A stretch of 64,000 bases of DNA, from contig JAEUIN010000180.1 in assembly GCA_016793115.1 (NCBI GenBank), positions 18,553 to 82,552 of the forward strand, in the 5' to 3' direction. The stretch comes from Planctomycetaceae bacterium (lineage in GTDB: Bacteria; Planctomycetota; Planctomycetia; Pirellulales; PNKZ01). The position numbers and the translations under genes were made by a program. Each line of letters opens with the position of its first letter. The stretch's first letter is position 1. This document shows, in pieces, positions 33,501-45,500 of this stretch. The notes beneath the pieces are model-generated. The model was not told the DNA's origin. It made no database searches and was given only the letters and a program-made list of their open reading frames with translations.

Positions 33501-36500
33501 CGTTGAGATTGTCGATGAAGAGGCGTTGGAGTCCGGGGAAGTTTCCGTCCACGTTGATGAACCGGACCGTACCATGTTGCCCGGCCGTCTGGGCGAAGCT
33601 CGTGAACGTGACGTCCGATTGGTTCACCGCGGTGCCGGGTTCGGAGAAATCGACGACCGAGTTGCCCGCACCGAGCGTCACCGCGCCGAGAGTCTCGGTG
33701 CTCAACAAGGCCGCGCGACTACGCCACTGGAACATGGCGCCGCGCAAGTTGATCGAGGCCGCGTCGTTGATGCGGTCGGTCAAGCTCATCGGTTCGGAGT
33801 CGATATTGCTTGTGGTCACCAGCAACGTCGCGTTGGCAAGCTCGATGGAGGAAGTGCCGAGCAAGCGGCCCGTGTCCTGCAACAAGACGCGTCCGCCGTT
33901 GAACAGCGTGGCGCCTGTATAGGTGTTGTCGCCGTAGAAGTAGAAGTCGGTCGTGGCTCCCGCCGCCGTAGTGCGTGCGACCGCGATGTCGCTCTCGCTC
34001 ACGTTGCCGTTGCCGATCCGGCCGCGGAAACTGGTAGTTCCGCTACCGACCAACGCCAGCGTGGCCTCCGTAGCGGAAGTGTTGATCACGTCCCCGGCGG
34101 AGTTGGCGACGTAAAGGTCGTTGACGGCTAAACTGCCGGTTTGGGCCTGGAGGTTGTTGAAGGTCTGGACCGTGCCGTTGAGATCGAGGCTGCCGCCCAA
34201 CAGTTGCATCGTCTGGTTCGGCGCGAGGCTGAAGTCGCCGCCGCCGATCTTGAGCGTCCCCTCGTTGACCGTGACGGCACCGGTGAAGGTATTGCCCGCA
34301 CCTAGCGTCAAAGTACCTCCGCCGGACTTGGTCAGACCGCCGGTGAATCCGCTCAAGGGGACGGAGATGTCGAGGTTGCCCACCGCATGGATGATAAGTT
34401 CGCGGTTGCTCGCCGTGGTGACGCGCCCGGTTCCGGAGATGCCCGCGTTGCCCGTCAGCGCCAACAGACCGCCGCTCTCCAGCGTAAGTACGGCGTTGTT
34501 GCTGAGAGTGACGCCGCCGCCGGCTCCGTCGAGACGGAGCGAGTTGATGCTCAGAGAGGAGGAGAGACCGGTGTTCGCCGCGAGATCGACGTTCGCACCT
34601 GCCGTTGCAAGATTCGAAACCTGCTCGAATCCGCTGAGCAGACGGAGGCGGGCCGTACCCGTATTGGCGGCGGCGGCGGCGGCGTCCGCCGTGACAAAAT
34701 TCGTGCCTGAACCGGCAATGTTCGTGTCGCCGATGGCCCACGGGAGGATCGACTTATTCGGCGTGCCCGTGGCTCCCGCGGGGGCGATGAACGTGTAGCC
34801 GTTGCCGGTGCCCTGGATGGTGGCCACACCGGCGGCGGCCGCGTTGCCGAAGCCGTCGGCCCGGATCAGCAGCGTACTGCCGGCCCCGCGCGTGACCGCG
34901 GCGGTGGTGAAGTTCAATTGACCGGACGCATCGGCGTCTAAGGTGAACACGGAGGCGCCGGCGTTCAGCGTGAGCGTGCCGGTCGTCGTCTCGTTGGTAT
35001 CGGCGGCCGCGCCGATAATGCGAAGATCGCCTCCCTGGAAATTCAAGATGGAGTTACCGAGCCGGTTGTCGACGTCGGTCCCGGAGTTATCGAGTTCCAG
35101 CGTGGCGAAATCATGCACGAAGGTCGTGCGAGCGGTGCCTTGACCGCCGCCGAGCGCCCCGAAGGTGCCGGCTCCGTTCAGGGAGAGGACGCCTTGCTTG
35201 ACGAAGACGTCACGGCCGGAGAAGGCGTTGGCGACCTGGATGTTGAGCGTGCCGGTACCGAACTTGTTCAGTTGATAGATGCCGAGCGTACCGGTGTGGG
35301 TCAGGCCGGTGGTCGTGATGTTGATCGTGCCCGCGCCGCCGAAGCCCACCCAAGAATGCCGGCTGGCGCCGGCCGTTCCCACGCCGCCGATGACGCCGCC
35401 GGTGACATTGAGCACGGCTCCGCCGTCGGCCGTCAAGGTGACGGCTCTCACGTTGCTGTCCGCCGTCGTGGTATCGATCGTGACGGCGCCCGACACCGTG
35501 TTCGTGCCCGCCGTACTGCGAATGGCGCCGCCGCCGTTGATGCCGTTGCTGGTCGCGTTGTTCGAGGCCGCGACGAAGATCGGGTCCGCGATGGTCACGC
35601 CGCCGGGCAACTCGATGGCCGCGCCGACGTTGCCCAGCCGAGTGTTACCGTCCGTCGTGCCGAGCGCCGCGCCGTCGGTGATTCGCAGCACGCCCTGCTG
35701 CACGGTGAGCACGCCGTCCCAGCCGGGCTGCGCCTGTGTGAGAACGAGCGTGCCGAGATCATTCTTCCGGAAGCTGTTTGTCGCGGTGCCGAAGGTGAAC
35801 GCCGAGTTCAGCGTAAACGTGTTTCCCTGCGTCACGTCGATGCCGTTGGCGGCGTCGGCGAGGTCGATGGTACGGCCGGTGGCGAAGGTGCCGCTGATGC
35901 GCAAACCTTCGGCCAAGTTGTTGGTTTGCAGACGAACGACGTTCGCGGCGTCGCCCAGCGCGCCGTCGGCGGCGACTTCGAGAATGCCGTCGTCGACCAG
36001 AATAATCGAGTCGCTGCCGCCGAACGAGTTGGCGGCGTTCGTGAGCCTGAGGGTGCCGTCGCCCGCTTTGGTCAAAACGTTGGCCGTGACGCCCGTCGGA
36101 CCGCCGGTGAGCAGCCCGCTCAGCGTGAGTCCGGGGACAAGCAAGGAACTGTTGGCGGTGCTGACGCTAAAAGTGGGCCCTTGGTTCGCGGACACCGTGT
36201 CGAAGACGATTGCGTCGGAGACGGCGAGACCGTAGCCGTTGTTGTTGACCAACGTGATGCCGCCGGCCAGCGAACTAAAACTCGCGGGCGCGATCGTTTT
36301 ATTGAGAGCCGTCGTGAAATAGGGCAGGTAGTCCGTGCCCGAGCGCCCGATGGTCACCTGCGGCACACCGGTCGCGGTAAAAGTATTGCCGACGTTGACG
36401 GTCTGCACGCTCGAAGTCCCGTCGCCGTCCAGCAGCAATGAGAAGCTGCCGGTGCCGGTGTTGAGGCCCGAGAGGTTGATCACGGCGGTGGGATTGATGC

Positions 36501-39500
36501 CTGTGAGATTGAGGCCCGTGATGTTGCCGAGGCCGACCTTGGTGATGGTATTGGCGCCGCTGCCGCCGCCGAAGGAGGTGACGCCGCCGATTCCCGCGAT
36601 ATCGCCGGAAAGGATCACATCCAGGTACGGCGTGGGCAGATTCACGACCAACCCGGTCGTCGCCAGCGTGTTGAACGTCAGACCGCCGGCAAGCGTGAGG
36701 ACGTCCAGTGTCCCGCCCGTGTTCGAGAAAGTCGGATCACTCAGGAACGTCAGGTCGTTGTGCAAGATGCGCGAGGCGTCGTTGACGAAGAGCGACGTCC
36801 CGCCGGCGAAGACACCTGCTCCGGTACCGAGCGGACCGTTCAATCCGGCGAGGCTGTTCGCCCCGAGCACAATTCCGCCGGCGGCCACGTTGACTCCGCC
36901 GTCGAAAGTGTTCGCCCCGGCGAGTTGTAATAATCCGGCCCCGGTCTTGTTGATGCTCGTGCCGGCAGGGCCTCCGATATTCGCTGCGATCACCAACGCC
37001 GGCAGCGTATCCACTAACAACACCCCGCCCGGCGTCCCGTCATGGGTAATGGCGCCGACGTTGAATGTATTCACCCCGCCCGCGCCGAGCGTAAGTGCGC
37101 CGGAGATCGTGGCGAAGGTCGTCGGGTTGGCCGACGTGGCCGTCACCGGCGTGGAACTGGAAAGCGTCAGCATGCCGTCCGTAACCACGGAAGGCGTCGT
37201 CGTGCCGCCGACATTATCGAAGACCAGGCTGTTCAATGTGTTGTTGCCGACAAGCGTCAGCGTTGACGATCCGTTGAGCGTGACGATATTACCCGAGCCG
37301 ATCTGTCCGGCATTGGTGTTCATGGTGACGCGGGAACTGGAAAGGGTCAGCCCGCCGTCGGGAATGACGACGCCGCCGCCGACGAGATTTAGCGTGCCTT
37401 GGTTGACGACCGTGCCGCCGGTGTAGGTGTTGTTAGCGGAGAGGTTCAGAACGCCTGCTCCGGACTTCACGAGCTTAACGGCGTTGCCGAAGCCGTTGTC
37501 GGCGATGACGGAGTTCACGATGGTGCTGGTGACGCCGATGGTGAAAGAAAGAGCGCTGCCGTTAGCGGTGGCGTTCTGACTGAGGGTCAACTGCGTCGGA
37601 CCGTCGACGGAGACGACGAAGGTACCGGCGGGAATGCCGGTGCCGGTAATGGTCATGCCCGGCTGGACCATGGTGGTGGAGTTCATAGTCACCACCGGAG
37701 AGCCGCTCGTGGTGACGCCGGAAATGAACGAGGCGGAACCGAAGGTCTGGTTCTGGGCGCTCGCCGTGGCGTTGGTGCTCATCGTCACTTGGTTGAGTCC
37801 GTCGACGGACAAGACCGTGGTGCCGGCGGCGAAGTTGGCGTTGGTCAGCGTCATCCCCGGCACGATGCCGACGGTCGAGTTCATGACGACGACCGGCGAA
37901 CCGGCAATGATGGCACCGGCGCTGTTCGGTGTCGTGAAGCTCGGATTGGCGGTCGCGTTGCTGTAAATGACCAGTTCACGCGTGCCGGAAATTTCCGTGC
38001 CGCCTGCGGTCAGGACACCGCGGGAGGCGGACGTGCCGATGGACGTCGAGAAGCTATTGTTGCTGCGCAACAGGCCGCCTTCCTCAAGGTTCAGCACGTT
38101 GGCGCCGGCGGCGAAGGTGATGTCGTTCGTGAAGTTGCCGCTGACCCGCAGCATACCGGTGTTGGTGGCGGCGGCGGTCAGGTTCGTCACCAGCGGAACG
38201 AGTGAGCTACCGCCCAAATTCGTGATGTTCCCGCCGGCGAAAGTCTCGTCGTAACCGACGTAGCCGCCGGTGCCGACGACGCCCACGCCGTTGACGCTGT
38301 TATAGGCTGCGTAGTCGTTGGTGTTGGCGATGGCCCATCCACCGAGCGCACCGTCGAGTACGGTGGGAAGCGGGGTGTTGAAGAGAATCCTGCTGTGATT
38401 GCCGCCGGTACCGAGTTGCACGTTCGACGTAAAGTTCACGGTGGCCCCGGCCGTCCGCGTAAGGCCGCCGTTGAACGTCAGTTCCGCAGAGTAGACGGCC
38501 GATGAGCCGACAGTGGTCGTGATCGACACGGTGTTGGCGCCTTGCAGCACGGAGAGCGCGCCCACGGTCTCCGTGGCGATGTCGCCGACTCGGCCGTTGT
38601 AGGTCAACGCGCCTCCGCGCATCGTGACGGCGGCCGCATCGTTAATCCGGTCGTCGTCGGCGCGTTGGAGATTGCTGTTGTTGTTCAACGATAAACCGGC
38701 GTAGTTCAGCTCGATGGCCGAAGTGGTGGGCAACGCGCCGTCGTCCTGCAGATTGGTGGTGCCGCCGCCCAACACGGTCCAACCGGTGTAGGCATTGTTG
38801 TTGGAAATCGTCTGCGCCGTGCCGCCGAACTTGGCAAAGTTGATTGCGCCGCTGACGGTGCCGCCCCAAGCGCCCCCGTCGTCGGCAAGCAGCGTGGCGG
38901 TTCCGCCGGCCGAATTGATGACCGCTCCGCCGCCGCCGGGAGCGACGCCGGGACCGGTAAGTGACTTGATGAACTGACCGTTGCCGTTCAGATCCAGAGT
39001 GGCGCCGGGGGCAAGGTTGAAGAATGCCGTATCCGCCGGAGCGTAAACCGTGTTCATACCGCCGTTAAGCTTCAGCGTGCCTCCCAAGATGTTCAACGTG
39101 CTGGTGAAATACTGCTTGTTGGAGAAGATCAGCTCGCCCGGTCCCGCCTTGGCGAAGACGGCGCCGCCGATGAGAGAACCGGTGACGTCGAGAGACGAGC
39201 CGGCGGCCACCTGCCAATGATTTGTACCGTTGATGTTGATCTTCGTGACGGCCAGGGTGTTGCTCCCGCCGGTGGCGAGCACGGAGCCGACGTTGAGGGT
39301 TCTTTGAGCCCCGTCCACCGTCAACCCGGTGCCGTTAATCTTCAGTGCATTGATCGTGCGGTCCGCCGTCAGGGTATTTCCCGCGGTCAGGTTCATCGTG
39401 TCGGTCGCGGCCGCCGTGTTGATGTTGTTTCCGTTGTTGTAAGCGGCGAAAGCGACGACGCCGTCGGTCCCGTCGTAAGCGGCAAAGTCGGAGAAGTTGT

Positions 39501-42500
39501 CGATGTAGACTCGGGGGAGAATGCCGTTGGCGGCGCCCAGTCCGGTGCTGGTGGTAAAAATCGCCTTATTGATCGTGCCGAGGTTCGCGACGCCGCTGAG
39601 ATCGAGCGCGGAACCGCTGCTGGCGAGATTAATCGACGCGAAGGTGAGGGTATTCGTGCCGAGGCCGCCGCTGCCGTCGGTCATATTGACGACGAACGGC
39701 GAGCTGTTCACGGTCAACGCTCCGATCGACTCCGCGGAACCGTCCCCATCGCCGAGGAAGTTCAGCGTGCCGCGACTGCTGGTGACCGGCTTGCCGTTGA
39801 GGCGATTGGCCGTGCCGGGATCGCCGGCCCCGTTATCCAGAGTCAATGCACCGGGCCCGTTGATGACGACCGCGGCCGTGGTGTTGCCGCCCAGGCGTCC
39901 GTTGCCGCCGCTCAAGATCAGCACGCCGTCGTTCACCGTCGTGGCGCCGGTATAAGTCGCCTGATTGGTGAGCCGCAACGTGCCGGTGCCGTCCATGAGC
40001 AGTCCGCCGGCCCCGGTGCCGGTGCCGTTGGTCACCGCTCCGGTGATGAGCGTGTTTCCGGTTCCCTGAACGGCCAGGGTGCGCCCGGTGGTCGCGTGCT
40101 CGGAAAGATTGACCTGGCCGGAGATCGTAAGCGAAGCCCCGCCGGTCAGGTCGTTTTGCAGCCTGCGAGTGGCGCCGTTGTTCGTCAGGCTGCCGGTGAT
40201 TTCAATGTTGTTCGTCCCGGCGAACGCGGCGGGATCGCCCGTGAGATGGACGTTGTTGTTGATGACGTCCGCCCCGGTGAGGGCGATGCCCCCTTGCAGG
40301 ACGCCGCCGGCGAAGTTGAACTGTCCGGGCACGGCCGCCGTGGTGAGCTTCTTATTCAGAATAAGCGTGCCCTGAGCCAGCGTGAACGTGCCGCCGAAGG
40401 TGTTCGCCGCGCCGTTCATGGTGAACGTGGCGTCGGGATGGACGGCGATGTTGATCGCCGTGGTATTCGTGCCGTTCGCGGCGTTTTGCAGTGAGCCGTT
40501 CCACACCGTCGAACCAAAACCGCGGAAGAGGATCGTCCGGTTGTTCGCCTTGTAGTTGATCAAGTTGGTATTGAACGTCAGAACCGCGCCGCCTTCGAGG
40601 TTGTTGCTGATGGTCTGATCAGTGTCGCCGACGCCGACTTGATACGCTCCGGCGATGGTGATCGGAGCGGTGCCGGCGAACACGGCGGTCGTATTGGAGT
40701 TATGAAAAATGGGTTGATTCAGAGTTAAGCCGGCGGGGTCGGCGGCGAAGATGCCGCCGTTGGACATCAGCAGACCGCCGAATTGCAATTGAGTCCCCGC
40801 AGCGACGGTGCGGGCCGTGCTGATCGTGAACGTGGTCGCACTCGTGACGGCCGTGATGTAGTCGCCGTACGCGACGCCGCTACCGTTGACGTACATACCG
40901 GCCTTCAAACCGGCGGTGCTGGCGACCGTGATGGTGGTGGCGTTGCTGGTGGCGGCCGTGGTGGGAGCCAAGCTGCCCATGGCGCCGATCGAACCGTCGG
41001 CCATGAGACCCAAGAGCCCGCCGTCGGCCCGCACGCCGCCGACGAACGTGTTGGCCGCGTTGCCGAGAATCCAGACGCCGCCGTCGAATTTGGCGAGCGC
41101 CAAACCGGCGGTTCCGCCGCCGTCGCCGATGACGGAGTTAATGCGGTTGGCGTCGGTGTTCTGGCCGCGCAGCTCCAAGAACATCGTGAAGTTGCCGGTC
41201 TTGTCGTTGGAGAAGTTCTCGAGCACCAGCGCGCCGCTGCCGGAACTGTCGATGCGGTGCGTGCGGGCCGCCGACAAGGCGGTGGCCAGCGAAATCGGTC
41301 TGGTGGACGTTTCCCCGGGACCCACGTAGAGCAGGTTCAGCGTCGTATTACCGTTGAACTGGAAGGTGCCGCCGCTGGCTCCCAAACTGCTGGCCGTGGT
41401 GCCGGTGCTGTTGCCGAACGAACTGATGACGAGGGATCCGTCGCCGAGAACCGTGTTGCCGTTGTAGGTGTTGGCGTCGCCGAGGATGAGCGTGCCGACG
41501 CCGTTCTTGAGGATGCCGCCCGTGCCTGCGCCGGCGTTACTGATGACTCCGGAAATCGTGGCGAAGTCCAAACCGGTGTTGGCGTTGTCGTTCACCGTGA
41601 TCGTGCGGTTCACCGTGCCGGCGGTGACGTTCAAATTGATCGGGTTCTGGAAATCGACGTCGGCCCAAGCGTTAACGGAACTAAGAAAGAGCGATTGCGT
41701 TCCGCCGGTACCGACGAAGCCGCCCGCGCCCCAAGACAGCGTCGCGAAGGCTCCGCCGAGATTCACGTCCAGCGGTGCGATGGAGGCCGCAAAACCGCCG
41801 CCGCCGGTGGTGCCTCCCCACGTCACGCTGCCGGCGGTCGCCGTTGCGGCGACCGGTCGGGTAAACGTGCCGCTGGTCTCCAGCACGCCGGAGCCGGTGG
41901 TGAGCCCCAAGATCAAGGCGCTGGTCGTCGGCAAGGTTCTCGTCAGCGGAGAACTGTCGATGCCCACTCGGAGCGAACCGCCGTTGATGGTCGTGTTGCC
42001 GCTGTAACTGTTGCCGGTGTTGCTTAAGATCCACAGGCCGGCGTCGGACTTGGTCACCGACAACGCTTCGCCGGCGTTGGGATTGTCGATCAACTGCAAG
42101 GCGATCTCGTTGTCGCCCAGCGAATCACCGCCCAGAGTTAAGGTCCGCGCTCCGGCGCCGCTGAAGGCCACCGGAGCGGTGTTATTGAAAATCAGCGCCG
42201 CATGATTGGCGGCACGGGTTTGCACCAAGTTGCCGTAGCTGCCGTAAGAATAAATGCCGCCGTTGCCCGCGAGGGTAAACAGACGGTCCATGCTGACCGA
42301 CGGCGTCTGAGTGGCTTCGACCGCGCCGGCCAAGTTCGTGCCGATATAGCGCAGGTTGCCGCCGCTGAACACCAAGCTGGCCGCATTCGTCGCGGCGCTG
42401 GTCGCATCTCCAATGCCGATGCCGCTGGCGACGCCGATGTTCGCCAGGCGAGTAACGTCGAGATTGCCGGCGACGAGGGTGACGGGACCGCTGAAGGTAT

Positions 42501-45500
42501 TCATGCCGGAGAGATGGATCGTTCCAGTCCCGGCTTTCACCAGGGCCACATCGCCCGCACCGTCTTGAATGAGACCGCTGAAGTAGGCGCCGGAGTTACC
42601 GTTACCGATACGGAGACTAGCCGTGGTGGCCGCCGCCGAATTGGTGATCGTGCCGGCGCCGTTGAGGATGTTTAGCGAGGCCGTTCCGGACGCGGAGGTG
42701 CCGAGGTTCACGCCGTTAAGATCAAGCGTGGCCCCCTGGCGAAGATTTACGTTGATCGAGTCGGCGCCCAAGCGACCGCCGACGGCCAACCGCACCGTGC
42801 CTTCGTTGATATGGACGGAACCGGCCGCCGTATTCGCGTTGGCGGCGCCGAGCACGAGCGTACCCGCCCCCAACTTCGTCCAGCCGCCGGTGGTCGTGTT
42901 GATGATGGGGGTGTTGAGGTTCAGCACGTCCGCGGCGCCGTCCGTCCGGAAGACGAGATCCGCCGCGCCGCCGGAAGTGATGCCCGTACCGCCGCTGATC
43001 GTCACCGTGCTGCCGCCCGTGACGAGGATGCCGCCGGAGACGGTGGCCGCACCGTTTTGCAAAGTCAAAGTCTGAGCGGCGCCGAGGGTGAAATTGCGGT
43101 TGTCGCTGAACTTGATACCCGCATTGACCGTGGCCGTGGTTTGGCCGGTGATGTCAAACGTGGTGATGTGGTAGGGAGCGACGTTGCCGCCCGAAAGGTT
43201 CGTGCCGGTGCTCTCCACCGCATAGGTCGCCGCACCGACGAAACTGCCCGCCGCAAAGTCGGCTCCGTTGAAGTACAAATGCGCGTTGAGAATTCCGTTG
43301 GTGTTCACGGCTCCGGTGATCGTGACGGACGCGCCGACGTTCGTCACGAAGTTGACGCCGCTTCCCGCCGCGACGGTGCCCAGAGAGCCGAACTCCAGCA
43401 AAGCGGCGCCGCCGGAACCGGCCGTCACCCGCACCGTACCGGCACCGGCGGTCGGCGTGAGCGCGCCGACGATTTCGTTACTGCCGTTCGTGCCGTCGCC
43501 GAGATACTCAAAAACGCCGCCGGCCGTGTTGGTCAAAACGTCGACCGCGAACTCCACGGCACCCGCGTTCGGGACGACGTTGCGAGAACTGCCCGAGAAC
43601 GTGTCTTGGATCTTTAGCGTACCGCCGGAAACTCTCGTGGTGCCGGAGTAGAGATTGGCCCCGCTGAGCACCCAGGTGCCCGACCCGACCTTTTGGACGT
43701 TGAGCGTGCCGCCGGCGGCGGGAATGGCGGAGGCGATCGTGTTGTCGGCCGTGCTGTCGCCGCCGAGAATCAACGTCTTGTTGCCGGTGACCGCGTTGAT
43801 GGTGCCGTTATAGGTCACGGCCCCGGTCCCGCCGGCGTTGAGAAACACGCTCGCCGTGGTCGTGTTTAGATTCAGAGTCCGGGAGATGGTTTCGCCGGCC
43901 CCGGCGTAGGTCAGCGCCCCCGAGGTGGTTGTGGCGTTACCGATGTTGATTTGACCGGTGGGCAGGGCGTTGACTGAGGAATAGACCAAAGTACCGGCGT
44001 TGATGTTCATGGCTCCGGCGATGGTGGACGGCGTAGCGGTGTTGGTAATGGTCATCCGGCCGGTACCGCCCTTATGAACGGCGAACGCGTTGGAACTGCC
44101 GTTGACCAGGAAAGCGCCGGTAAGGACGGTCTCCGCGTTGCCGTTGAAGGAAACGGCGCGTTGGGTCGTTTCGCTGTCGTGCAGGATGTTCATGTCCAAC
44201 GTCAAGGTGCCGCTGGAGAGACTGTTGAAGACGAGGTTGGACGCGCCCGCCCACTGCATGTTCGTACCCGGACCGGTGTTGCCGCCCAGGGTGAGGTTGT
44301 AGCCGTTGCGTCCGGTGTGATTGAAGGTGGCGTTGTCCGCGTCGAAGCGGTTGAAGACCACCGTTTGGTTCAGTCCCGAGCCGCCCAAAGCGCGATTGGT
44401 GAAGATGAAGCCGTTGGTGCCGCGATTGTAGACCTGACGGTTATTAAAATTGGGCGCGTCGGTGTGAATTTCCAGAATACCGCCGTTGAGATCCACCGCG
44501 CGAGCCGAAGGATTTGAAGGACCCGAGCCGCTGCGGCCGAGCGCTCCGTCGTCCGCAACGCGCACCGTACCGGAATCGATGCGCAGCGGTTGCGCAAACG
44601 TGTTGTCATTGTTCGCCAGCCACAGCGTGGTGCCGAGGATACTCCCCGACTTGATGAAGCGATCGGCGTTGGCGAAATCGAAACCCGTCACCTGACCGTT
44701 AATGATGAAACTGCCGTTCCCGTAAAAGAGCTGCCCGGCCGAGCTCCCCAGTTGCACGTTGCCGTTGATCGTCGTCACGCCGTGCGTGGCGGTGATCCGC
44801 GCCTCGCTGGCCGGACTGGCCAGAACCAGTTTGCCGTTGAGAACGTTGTTGCCGATGCTGACGAGCGCACCGCTGGAATTCACCGTCCCGGGACCGCGAC
44901 CGGCGAGGCTGATGTTGCGCGTCATGGTCACGGCCCCGCCGCTGCCGACGCCGTTGAGCACCAACTGGCCGCCGGAATAACCGGGGTTACCGGTCTGCGC
45001 GATGCCGGTCACCGCGATCGTGCCCGTCGAGAGACCCAGCTGGCCTTGATTGGAAATCACCAAGGCGCCGCCGTTGATGACCGTGTCTCCGGTGTAGCTG
45101 TTGGCGCTGTTGGTGAGCACCAAGGTACCATTACCCGTCTTCGTCAGCCCGCTTGTACCGGCCAGTAACGACCCAATCGTCGCTCGAGTGAACCCGGCGA
45201 CCTGAATCGCCGGCGAAGTCGCCCCTGCCGGCGCCGCGAGAGTGAGGGTATCGCCCGTTAAGACGTAGCCGTTGGAATTGAAGACCACACCGCCTGCCGT
45301 GATGTTCGTGCCCAAGGTGACCGTGCCGGCCGTACCGCCGAAGAGCGCCGTGTCCGACTGACCATTGTCCCACGCTTGCATGACGCCCGAGTTATTCCAC
45401 AACAGCGCGGACGTGTCCCAGGTGCCGGTACCCCCGGTAGGATCCGCTACGGTGCCGTCGGTATTCCAGATGAGCATGGCCGCCATCGCCTGCTGGGGAA

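Noticed and set aside
15361..45168. Many long plus-strand open frames (up to 659 codons) opposite the giant gene
   Set aside because: They are Arg/Val/Ala-rich antisense reflections caused by the Gly/Thr/Asn-rich, GC-rich codons of the minus-strand gene. None has a recognisable domain.
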